This document shows, one piece after another, positions 25,222 through 32,128 of a DNA stretch of 64,000 nucleotides (its first letter is position 1; the number at the start of each line of letters is the position of its first letter). Where the stretch lies: NCBI GenBank assembly GCA_965223045.1, contig CBDCVN010000013.1, forward strand, positions 1,178,001 to 1,242,000, given 5' to 3'. The stretch is from CBDCVN01 sp965223045. GTDB taxonomy: Bacteria > Deinococcota > Deinococci > Deinococcales > Trueperaceae. The notes under the pieces were generated by a model. It saw only the letters and a list, made by a program, of their open reading frames with translations. It did not search any database and had not been told where the DNA came from. The translations under genes were made by a program, and so were the position numbers.

Positions 25222-25443
25222 ATGAATAACGCAATTAAGCAAATGGCACTAAAAGAATTAATAGTTTGCTATCAAGATGAAACAAATGTTTTATGGGTGA
25301 CTCTAAATCCTAAAAGTCGCCAATGTTTTACATTAAGCATGTCTCAAGAAGTAAAACAAGTTTTTGATGCTATTGATAATTTAGACAAGCCACCTTACTT
25401 AGCATCTAGACAGGAGGCTAAGTGTCGATTTATTGCTGGTTAA
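25222..25443 (+). pseudogene. Fragment resembling a crotonase N-terminus
   Basis: From ATG 25222 the frame gives 73 aa. 'ELIVCYQDETNVLWVTLNPK' and 'RQCFTLSMSQEVKQVFDAID' resemble the first strand-loop-helix of enoyl-CoA hydratase/isomerase proteins (VLW..MNP..R.CFT...L). Those are about 260 aa, so this would be a truncated relic. The similarity is by eye and weak; it may be an unrelated small protein. Confidence 0.35.
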
Positions 25444-25495
25444 ACAATATCTTAGGAGGGCAAATATTTTGCATAGTATTGGAGGATCGAAAAGG

Positions 25496-26860
25496 ATGAA
25501 AAAATATACTCTACTTTTTCACATAATTATAGTTTGCTTGTTGAGTATTGGTGATGCAGAGGGTGAGTCAAACAACATTGATAAATCCATGAATAATCAA
25601 GAAGGGGACTATATAGTTCCAACTACTGATAAAGCTTTTTTAGAACAACTCGAGAACATTGTGGAATGGGTTATGGGTTATGAGAAATCACCTACAGATG
25701 TCAAGCTCTTTGGAATGCTTGAAGGCGAAGAAAGTATTGCCTATTTTAGGCCCCCAAATAAAATTGCTTACAAGGAAGGTTTATTTAAAAAGTACAGCAC
25801 TGCACCTCAATATCGATGGGTTATCACTGCTATTTTAGCACACGAGATTCATCACGTAAAAGAGTACAATCATAAAAAGTATAAGGATTCGCAGCTAGAA
25901 AGTGATTATGAGGAAAAGGCTGAATTAGAAGCAGATAGATATGCAGGACGTATGCTAGGGCTAATGGGAGCAAGTGAGGAGGAAGCCGTAAGATTTATAC
26001 ATATTTTGTATAATGAAGTGGCTAGTGAAGGAAAAACCCCCTACCTCTCTAAAACTCGGCGTCTTGCTGCTGTTAGGGATGGCTATGCCCTTGGGATAAA
26101 CTCCAACTGCATGTCTAACAAAGGACATTGTCATGAACGGTTCGTAACCAAAAATTTCCAAGGTACAGATATGAATTTGGTATTTGTTGGCGAGTTTGTA
26201 ATTGGTAGCAGAGATGACGATTATGACGAAAGTCCTACTCTTCGGGTAGAGTTCAAAGAACCATTTTGGATCGATCAAACAGAGGTAACAAGAAAAGCTT
26301 ATAACAAATGTGTAGATGATAATGAGGCATGTAAACCAGCTCCAGAAAACAATGTTTCAAAGGGAGATATGTATCCAATCAATATGGTTACGTGGCATCA
26401 AGCGACAGACTATTGTAAATGGCGAGGGGCACAGCTTCCAGCAGAGGCAGAGTGGGAATATGCTGCTCGTGGCCCTCAAAGTTACAAGTACCCTTGGGGA
26501 GACGATGATCCCACAAGTAGTAAAGCAACGTACTCCCCAGAGTCAGGCGGAATTACCACAGAGGTTAAATCGCATGAGAGTGGAAGATCATGGATAGGAG
26601 CTTATAACATGTCAGGCAATGTGTTGGAATGGACTAGTTCTTTGTATACAGAAGTTTATATTCAGCCATTTTGGATTAATAGAGGTCGAATAGATGGTTA
26701 TGAGCATGAAGATGAACTAAGTGAGCAAGTAACTTCTAAGGGTGGGTCATATAGTTATGCTGATCATAATATACGTGCCTCAAATCGTATAAGAAGTGCG
26801 CCAGATGTTGTGGATGAGAATAACGGTTTCCGTTGTATGCGCCCTTTTCCTTTCTTCTAA
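25496..26860 (+). CDS. Secreted HExxH metallopeptidase-like protein fused to an FGE-sulfatase domain
   Basis: From ATG 25496 (GGAGGATCGAAAAGG before it) the product has 454 aa with a signal peptide ('YTLLFHIIIVCLLSIGDAEG'). The N-terminal half has a zincin signature: 'AILAHEIHHVKEYNHKKY' followed about 22 residues later by 'AELEADRYAGRMLG', whose ExxxD could supply the third ligand, as in M48-like peptidases. The C-terminal half is a formylglycine-generating-enzyme-like (SUMF1) domain: 'FWIDQTEVTRKAYNKCV', 'QLPAEAEWEYAARGP', 'MSGNVLEWTSSLY', 'NNGFRCMRPF'. Such domains in secreted proteins often serve as binding modules rather than true FGE. I do not know this combination as a named family. 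One CTCGAG. Confidence 0.8.
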   Translation: MKKYTLLFHIIIVCLLSIGDAEGESNNIDKSMNNQEGDYIVPTTDKAFLEQLENIVEWVMGYEKSPTDVKLFGMLEGEESIAYFRPPNKIAYKEGLFKKYSTAPQYRWVITAILAHEIHHVKEYNHKKYKDSQLESDYEEKAELEADRYAGRMLGLMGASEEEAVRFIHILYNEVASEGKTPYLSKTRRLAAVRDGYALGINSNCMSNKGHCHERFVTKNFQGTDMNLVFVGEFVIGSRDDDYDESPTLRVEFKEPFWIDQTEVTRKAYNKCVDDNEACKPAPENNVSKGDMYPINMVTWHQATDYCKWRGAQLPAEAEWEYAARGPQSYKYPWGDDDPTSSKATYSPESGGITTEVKSHESGRSWIGAYNMSGNVLEWTSSLYTEVYIQPFWINRGRIDGYEHEDELSEQVTSKGGSYSYADHNIRASNRIRSAPDVVDENNGFRCMRPFPFF

Positions 26861-26906
26861 CGAAAAAATATTTGGTATACTATTGCCTCAATCCCTTTTT
26901 AGACGC

Positions 26907-27266
26907 TCAGTCTAATTTTCCAATAAGACTTTCTAAAGGAATTTTTAAATTATTATGAAGTTGACGAATCATTTTCAATGATAATTCACGCTTGTGGTTC
27001 AAAATTTCTGAAACTCGTCCCCTTGAACCAATAGACTCCTCTAAGTCCTTACGAGTTAAACCCATTTGCTCCATACGAAATTTAATTGCTTCTACAGGAT
27101 CTGGTGGGTCGATGGGATAAAACTCATTTTCATAAGCATCAACTAATGTGATTAATACATCAAGCTTATCTCCCTCAATTGTATTAGGTTCCGCACCCCA
27201 TAACTTCTCAATTTCAGCAAGAGCTAAATTGTAATCATATTCTGATTTAATAGGACGAATATTCAT
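26907..27266 (-). CDS. higA: HigA-type antitoxin
   Basis: The 119-aa product has the HigA opening 'IRPIKSEYDYNLALAEIEKL' and 'LDVLITLVDAYENEFYPIDP', then an XRE helix-turn-helix near the C-terminus ('LTRKDLEESIGSRGRVSEIL'). It follows higB with no gap, the usual toxin-first order for this family. It is expected to bind HigB and to repress the shared promoter through the palindrome at 27584-27606. Confidence 0.9.
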   Translation of the reverse strand: MNIRPIKSEYDYNLALAEIEKLWGAEPNTIEGDKLDVLITLVDAYENEFYPIDPPDPVEAIKFRMEQMGLTRKDLEESIGSRGRVSEILNHKRELSLKMIRQLHNNLKIPLESLIGKLD

Positions 27267-27569
27267 TTACACTTCCTCTGGGTTAATTTCATCGTACTGT
27301 TTATGAGTACCAATAAACTTTATAAACATAGCCTGCCGGAAATAATCAATGGCTACTACTAAACGATATTTATTACCTGCAATGTTAAAAATAACTCGAT
27401 TATTTTTTAAAATACTAGCATGTCCGAATTGCAATTTAAGTTCTTGCGGGGACTTCCATTTGGCTTTTAAAGCTTCAGAATACCATGCTTCAAGCGAACC
27501 TTTAGCATTAGCGTATTTTGGCGAAGATTCCCAAAATTCTCGTAAAGTACGCTTTGCTATTACTCGCAT
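27267..27569 (-). CDS. higB: HigB-type mRNA interferase toxin
   Basis: HigB toxins cut mRNA at the ribosome. From ATG 27569 the product has 100 aa: 'MRVIAKRTLREFWESSPKYA', 'SILKNNRVIFNIAGNKYRLV', 'FIKFIGTHKQYDEI' are the standard HigB blocks. A longer frame (12 residues more) exists, but it runs across the promoter, so 27569 is preferred. The ATG lies 7 nt after a TATAAT box, so the message is probably leaderless. Confidence 0.9.
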   Translation of the reverse strand: MRVIAKRTLREFWESSPKYANAKGSLEAWYSEALKAKWKSPQELKLQFGHASILKNNRVIFNIAGNKYRLVVAIDYFRQAMFIKFIGTHKQYDEINPEEV

Positions 27570-27576
27570 GAATAAA

Positions 27577-27606
27577 ATTATACCTTGATCCCGATATGGG
27601 ATCAAG
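27577..27606 (-). promoter_or_regulatory. higBA promoter and operator
   Basis: On the minus strand TTGATC (27605-27600) and TATAAT (27582-27577) are spaced 17 bp. A perfect inverted repeat with 9-bp arms CTTGATCCC (27584-27592) and GGGATCAAG (27598-27606), separated by 5 bp, covers the -35 and the spacer. A protein bound here would block RNA polymerase, as expected for HigBA autoregulation. Confidence 0.75.
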
Positions 27607-27645
27607 TATCATAAATATGTTTTGAGTATGTAAAGAAAGGTTAAC

Positions 27646-27783
27646 ATGATAATGTGTTCCACCACAGATTTAGTAAAGGTGAAGACTGTACAAACCACTT
27701 TGGCTTTGGCTGCTCGAGAAATAGACGAGATGATATTTACTCATTGGTTAACGAACAACAGGAAGAAACTTAAGGACAAGTAA
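27646..27783 (+). CDS. Small open frame directly upstream of livH
   Basis: An ATG behind AAAGAAAGG starts a 45-aa frame (MIMCSTTDLVKVKTVQTTLA ... LTNNRKKLKDK) that ends 2 nt before livH. It contains a CTCGAG (27713), which suggests native coding sequence. No family is recognised. It could be a small protein, a leader that couples livH translation, or the end of an older gene. Confidence 0.4.
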   Translation: MIMCSTTDLVKVKTVQTTLALAAREIDEMIFTHWLTNNRKKLKDK

Positions 27784-27785
27784 TT

Positions 27786-28661
27786 ATGGTTAGCTTCACA
27801 CAAAATTTACTCAACGGCCTTCTAATAGGTGGCGTCTATGCCCTAATTGGTGTAGGCCTTGCCCTTATCTTTGGTGTAATGCGTGTCATTAACTTCTCAC
27901 ACGGGGAATTCCTTGTTATAGGTATGTACGCTGCACTTGCACTGTTTACAGGATTTCAACTAGACCCTTACCTGAGCCTTCTTATTATATTACCTTTAGG
28001 CTTTGCTTTTGGCTGGCTTATTGAACGCTTTATATTAAGCCGTTTAGTAGACGCTCCTGCTGACAGCAGCTTACTGGCGACTTTAGGTTTAGCCCTCATA
28101 ATACAAAACACTTTGCAACTTCGTTTTGATGCAGAACCCCAATCACTTTATGTACCTTATGCTACAGCTACTGTCCAGTTAGGTGAGATTACTCTTAGTG
28201 TTATTCAACTTGTTGCAACATCCCTTATACTAATTGTGATAGTAGGACTTTTTATTTTCCTGACTTGGACAGAGCAGGGTAGGGCTGTTCGTGCAACTGC
28301 ACAAAATCGTTTGGGTGCAGAGTTAGTAGGTATAAATACCTTAGCTATTCGCCGTTTTACCTTTGCTTTTGGAACAATACTTGCTTTTACTGCAGGTGTA
28401 ATCCTAATTCCTCAACTTTCTGTAACACCAGTAGTTACTGGTCCTGCCTTCACACTAAAAGCATTTGTAGTAACTGTGTTAGGAGGGCTTGGCAATATTT
28501 GGGGAGCTATTGGTGGAGGTTTATTGCTTGGCGTTACTGAAGTGCTTGGTGCGTCTTATATTTCCAATAACTATAGGGATGCTTATGGACTTATAGCTTT
28601 TCTATTAATATTACTCTTGAGGCCCCAAGGGCTCTTTGGAAAATCAGTAAAGCGGGTATAA
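27786..28661 (+). CDS. livH: Branched-chain amino-acid ABC permease LivH
   Basis: The 291-aa product is one of two membrane subunits of the LivKHMGF importer. It shows the family opening 'FTQNLLNGLLIGGVYALIGV', 'GLALIFGVMRVINFSHGEF', about eight hydrophobic segments, and the coupling region 'RAVRATAQNRLGAELVGINT' followed by 'VVTVLGGLGNIWGAIGGGLL'. Length is normal. It is followed after 3 nt by livM. Confidence 0.93.
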   Translation: MVSFTQNLLNGLLIGGVYALIGVGLALIFGVMRVINFSHGEFLVIGMYAALALFTGFQLDPYLSLLIILPLGFAFGWLIERFILSRLVDAPADSSLLATLGLALIIQNTLQLRFDAEPQSLYVPYATATVQLGEITLSVIQLVATSLILIVIVGLFIFLTWTEQGRAVRATAQNRLGAELVGINTLAIRRFTFAFGTILAFTAGVILIPQLSVTPVVTGPAFTLKAFVVTVLGGLGNIWGAIGGGLLLGVTEVLGASYISNNYRDAYGLIAFLLILLLRPQGLFGKSVKRV

Positions 28662-28664
28662 GCA

Positions 28665-29654
28665 GTGTTGAATCAAATAAGAAAACTCCCTTTCATTATA
28701 CAACCTTTACAGTTTATTTCCTTTGTTCTTGTTGGAATCCTGTTTCCTATTCTAGTTCCCGATGTTAACTTTAGTATTTTAATTAGCTTATTGCTATTTA
28801 TTGGTTGGGCTACTGCATGGGATATTTTGGGTGGCTGGACAGGTCAAACAAGTTTAGGACATGCTGCTTTTGTTGGTATTGGTGCATATTCATTAGCAGT
28901 ACTTACTCAAAGATATAGCTTTGATGCTATTTCTGCTATGCAGCTCGGTGTATTATTAGCAGGTATTCTAGCTTTGATTTGGGGTAGCTTAACTTTTAAG
29001 CTAAGGGGCCCCTACTTTACTTTGTCTACTATTGCCATTGCTGAAATTCTTAGATTAGTAGCTATTAATGAAAGATGGTTAACTGGTGGGGGAGAGGGGA
29101 TTTTCATTTTTTCCTTGCCAGAACCTTTTGGACTTGATTTGTTTGATCGTCAGGTTCAGTATTACATTGCTCTAGGGTATGCAACTACTCTAATAGGGCT
29201 TGTCATGTGGTTTGTGCATAATCGTTTTGGTTACCGAATGCAAGCAGTTCGTGAAAATGAAGAATCCGCGCAAGCTGCTGGCATTAATCCAAATAGCATA
29301 AAAATACAAGCTTTTATCCTTTCTGCTAGTTTAACAGCCATTGGTGGAGCAATATATGCTCTTTTTCTATCTTCTCTAGAGCCCCATGACATCTTTTTCC
29401 TGCCACTTTCTGTACAAATTGCCTTAACCGCAATTATTGGAGGACGCGGTACAATTTGGGGTCCAGCTTTAGGGGCTACTTTACTAATACTATCTGCTGA
29501 ATTTTTCCGTAATGTATTTGCAGAAGCTAATTTGCTTATTTATGGGGTGCTAATCCTAGTTGTCATTCTTTTTATGCCCCGTGGCATTGTGGGTGAGCTT
29601 AAACATTGGTTGGTAAGAAAACACTATGCAAAAACCCAAGGAGAAACAAAATGA
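28665..29654 (+). CDS. livM: Branched-chain amino-acid ABC permease LivM
   Basis: The 329-aa product is the second membrane subunit. Typical blocks are 'AWDILGGWTGQTSLGHAAFV', 'LRGPYFTLSTIAIAEILRLV', 'GYRMQAVRENEESAQAAGIN' (the loop that contacts the ATPase) and 'AIIGGRGTIWGPALGATLL'. It starts at GTG 28665 just after the livH stop, and its end overlaps the start of livGF by 4 nt, so the three genes are translationally linked. Confidence 0.92.
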   Translation: MLNQIRKLPFIIQPLQFISFVLVGILFPILVPDVNFSILISLLLFIGWATAWDILGGWTGQTSLGHAAFVGIGAYSLAVLTQRYSFDAISAMQLGVLLAGILALIWGSLTFKLRGPYFTLSTIAIAEILRLVAINERWLTGGGEGIFIFSLPEPFGLDLFDRQVQYYIALGYATTLIGLVMWFVHNRFGYRMQAVRENEESAQAAGINPNSIKIQAFILSASLTAIGGAIYALFLSSLEPHDIFFLPLSVQIALTAIIGGRGTIWGPALGATLLILSAEFFRNVFAEANLLIYGVLILVVILFMPRGIVGELKHWLVRKHYAKTQGETK

Positions 29655-31183
29655 ATAGTATGACAGTGCTTACAGCAGAAAATATTACGGTGCATTTTGG
29701 TGGTTTAGTAGCAAATGAAAATGTTTCTTTGAAGCTCGAGAAAGGTAAAATCCTTGGCTTAATTGGACCTAACGGTGCTGGTAAAACAACCCTTTTTAAT
29801 GCCTTAACTGGTTATGCCCCGATAGTACAAGGTAGTATCACTTTGTTGGGTAAAGACATCACTAATTTACCACCATATAAACGCACTCGCAAAGGTATAG
29901 GACGAACCTTCCAAATAGAACACCCTTTTGCAGGTCTGACAGTGCTCGAGAACGTACTAATACCAGCACTGATGGTTTATCAAGATCGTCAAGAAGCAGA
30001 AGCTTGGGCACTAGAGTGCCTAGAACGTGTAGAGTTAGAAGACCGTGCAAAGCAACCCTCAACTGATCTCAACTTGGCTCGCCTTAGGAGGCTCGAGTTA
30101 GCTAAAGCAATAGCTGTTAAGCCTCGAGTTTTATTTCTTGATGAAATGATGGCTGGACTAAACCCACCAGCACTAGAAAACATGATAAAGATTGTTACTA
30201 GCTTGACATTGGATGGTACAGCGATTTTGATGGTTGAGCATATTATGCAAGCAATCATCATTCTTTCTGACAAGGTAATAGCCTTAGCTTTAGGTAAAAA
30301 GATTGCAGAAGGCACGGCAGAAAAGGTAATGAATGACCCAGAAGTTATTAAAGCTTACTTAGGTGAAGAGGCTGAAATAGAAAAAAAGAAAGCCTTAACA
30401 GTTAAAGAATCTAAATTGGTCAATGATAATCAGAATACTTCTAACATAGAAGCAACACAGTCTAGAGAAGAGAATGCTATTTTAAAAATTAAAGAAGTTG
30501 TTTTGGCATATGGTGAACTGAAGGTTGTTTTTAATGTTAGTTTAGCTGTTGGCAAAAATGAGTTAGTTGGTTTAATTGGAGGTAATGGTTCTGGAAAGTC
30601 CACTATTCTTAGGGCTATCTCTGGCATGATTAAGCCTGTAAGTGGCAATATTATTTTTGATGGTCAGAAAATAAATAACTTAAAACCTCATGATATTGCA
30701 GATATTGGTATTGCACATGTTCCAATGGGCAGACAACTCTTTCCAGATATGGCTGTGAGGGAAAATCTTTCCTTAGGTGCTTATTTGCCGAAAGCTCGAG
30801 CAAAACGCAAAGAAAGTTTTGAAAGAGTATATGAACTTTTCCCTGACCTTTATACTAAACGTAAAGAAATGACAGGCACCCTTTCTGGAGGACAACAACA
30901 GATGGTCGCAGTTGGACGTGCTTTAATGCTTAATCCAAAAATGCTAATTATGGACGAGCCATCTTTAGGCCTTGCCCCAAAGCTAGTTAAGGAAGTTATG
31001 CAAATAATTCAACGTGTATCAGAAACTAATTTGCCAATATTGCTTGTTGAGCAAAATGTTAAACAAGTTCTACAAGTTAGTGATTGGGCTTATGTGCTCG
31101 AGGATGGTGAAGTAGTAACCCAAGGCCTTTCAAAAGAACTTATGGGAAATCCCAAAATTAAGAAAGCCTATTTAGGGTTGTAA
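29651..31183 (+). CDS. Fused branched-chain ABC ATPases LivG-LivF
   Basis: The 510-aa product contains both ATPase subunits in one chain. LivG-type half (about residues 1-245): Walker A GPNGAGKTT, signature region 'LNLARLRRLELAKAIAV', Walker B 'VLFLDEMMAGLNP'. LivF-type half (about 280-510): Walker A GGNGSGKST, signature 'LSGGQQQMVAVGRAL', Walker B 'MLIMDEPSLGLAPKL'. A polar linker (about 245-280) joins them. The ATG at 29651 follows AAGGAGA; an upstream in-frame start overlaps livM and is unlikely. The fusion fixes the two halves at 1:1, matching the usual heterodimer. Six CTCGAG sites, the highest density in the window. Confidence 0.93.
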   Translation: MNSMTVLTAENITVHFGGLVANENVSLKLEKGKILGLIGPNGAGKTTLFNALTGYAPIVQGSITLLGKDITNLPPYKRTRKGIGRTFQIEHPFAGLTVLENVLIPALMVYQDRQEAEAWALECLERVELEDRAKQPSTDLNLARLRRLELAKAIAVKPRVLFLDEMMAGLNPPALENMIKIVTSLTLDGTAILMVEHIMQAIIILSDKVIALALGKKIAEGTAEKVMNDPEVIKAYLGEEAEIEKKKALTVKESKLVNDNQNTSNIEATQSREENAILKIKEVVLAYGELKVVFNVSLAVGKNELVGLIGGNGSGKSTILRAISGMIKPVSGNIIFDGQKINNLKPHDIADIGIAHVPMGRQLFPDMAVRENLSLGAYLPKARAKRKESFERVYELFPDLYTKRKEMTGTLSGGQQQMVAVGRALMLNPKMLIMDEPSLGLAPKLVKEVMQIIQRVSETNLPILLVEQNVKQVLQVSDWAYVLEDGEVVTQGLSKELMGNPKIKKAYLGL

Positions 31184-31399
31184 TAATTTTGCATTAACTT
31201 TTACAGTCAAAGTTTGATAAACATATGGTCAAAAAATGGTTTGCAAGGCATAAAGTACTGTTTTTTGCACATAATATTCCAAAAGGTGCATTTGACTTAG
31301 TGTAAATGGCTTTTGTAAAATGACTACCTCAGTAAAAGTTAGTTTATGATTAAAATAGCTTTTAAATACAAACTGAGATAATTTATTAAGGAGTTTTTC

Positions 31400-31603
31400 G
31401 TGAAAGTAATAGAGTTTACAAGGATCCAAGGGAAATCTTCGATAGTTGAGAGGGTTAAAAGCATAACACTTATAGCAAGCATGCTTTTAGCATTTTTCTT
31501 TACTGGTGCCACAGCAATGACAGATCAAATTGTTACAGAGAGAATTTGTGAAATTACTGGAGGAGATCCTAAAGAATGCTCTAAGCCTGGTCAAGGCTTT
31601 TAA
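31400..31603 (+). CDS. Small secreted Cys-containing peptide
   Basis: A GTG start behind a perfect AAGGAG opens a 67-aa frame. It has a basic N-region, a hydrophobic core ('ITLIASMLLAFFFTGATAMT') and a short mature part with two Cys ('ICEITGGDPKECSKPGQGF'). The strong ribosome site and the intrinsic terminator directly after it show a real, separately transcribed small gene. No family is recognised; a secreted peptide or the front of a lost gene are both possible. Confidence 0.6.
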   Translation: MKVIEFTRIQGKSSIVERVKSITLIASMLLAFFFTGATAMTDQIVTERICEITGGDPKECSKPGQGF

Positions 31604-31615
31604 GCCAATAGAGAG

Positions 31616-31646
31616 AAACACTGTAAAAGTAGAACAGTGTTTTTTT
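31616..31646 (+). terminator. Intrinsic terminator of the small peptide gene
   Basis: Arms AAACACTGT (31616-31624) and ACAGTGTTT (31634-31642) form a 9-bp stem, followed by a run of T. It ends the transcript of the 31400-31603 gene. Confidence 0.85.
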
Positions 31647-31893
31647 CGTTATGATTGGAAGGAAATCCCTTCCCTAACAAGTTACACCACCGCTCCCAAA
31701 GGGTATATTTGAGAGTTAATTTTAGGTATGGGCCCTTCCAAAAGATCTAACAAGATTCATGTGAGGTTGCACGTTAGGGGGGCATTCTAGTTGCAATCTA
31801 TTTCTTTAAATTCTGGTGCTAGAGAAATATTCCATGGCTTTATCCTTGAGTAGTGCAAATATTAGCATTGTTAATAAAACAGCATTAAAAGGC

Positions 31894-31923
31894 TTGACAT
31901 CACTTTTACAGCGTTTGTATACT
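31894..31923 (+). promoter_or_regulatory. ilvBN promoter
   Basis: TTGACA (31894-31899) and TATACT (31918-31923) with 18-bp spacing lie directly before the leader peptide. The leader ATG is only 7 nt after the -10, so the leader is probably translated from a leaderless or near-leaderless end. Confidence 0.8.
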
Positions 31924-31930
31924 CGAAAAC

Positions 31931-32014
31931 ATGCATAGTATCTTGCAAAATTTAGTGGCTTTATTTGGTGTGGTTGTCGTGCTAGTGGTGGGCTTTCGGG
32001 GTGTTTTTAGTTAA
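31931..32014 (+). CDS. ilvL: ilv leader peptide (attenuator control peptide)
   Basis: The 27-codon frame reads MHSILQNLVALFGVVVVLVV then GFRGVFS. Fifteen of its residues are Val, Leu, Ile, Phe or Gly, with six Val and one Leu in a block of seven. It lies between the ilv promoter and a strong terminator, upstream of acetolactate synthase. This is the arrangement of ilv/leu attenuation: ribosome stalling at Val/Leu codons, when those tRNAs are uncharged, favours the antiterminator. Confidence 0.85.
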   Translation: MHSILQNLVALFGVVVVLVVGFRGVFS

Positions 32015-32070
32015 ACTTTAAGTTTAAGTAACTACGCACCCCGCCGCAAAAAGCAGGCGGGTTTTTTTTT
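31997..32070 (+). terminator. ilvBN attenuator: antiterminator and terminator
   Basis: The terminator has arms CCCGCC (32040-32045) and GGCGGG (32056-32061) with extra GC pairing in the loop, followed by nine T (32062-32070). The competing antiterminator pairs CGGGGTG (31997-32003, inside the leader-peptide frame) with CACCCCG (32037-32043), which takes up the left arm of the terminator. The two structures exclude each other, as the attenuation model requires. Confidence 0.85.
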
Positions 32071-32128
32071 AGCTACTGTTATGAAGTAAGATACTTAGCA
32101 TGAAACTTTCACGTATGGCGAGGTTTTT

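Noticed and set aside
29606..29650. Longer N-terminus for LivGF starting at 29606
   Set aside because: It lies inside livM, has no ribosome site and adds residues absent from LivG proteins; ATG 29651 has AAGGAGA.
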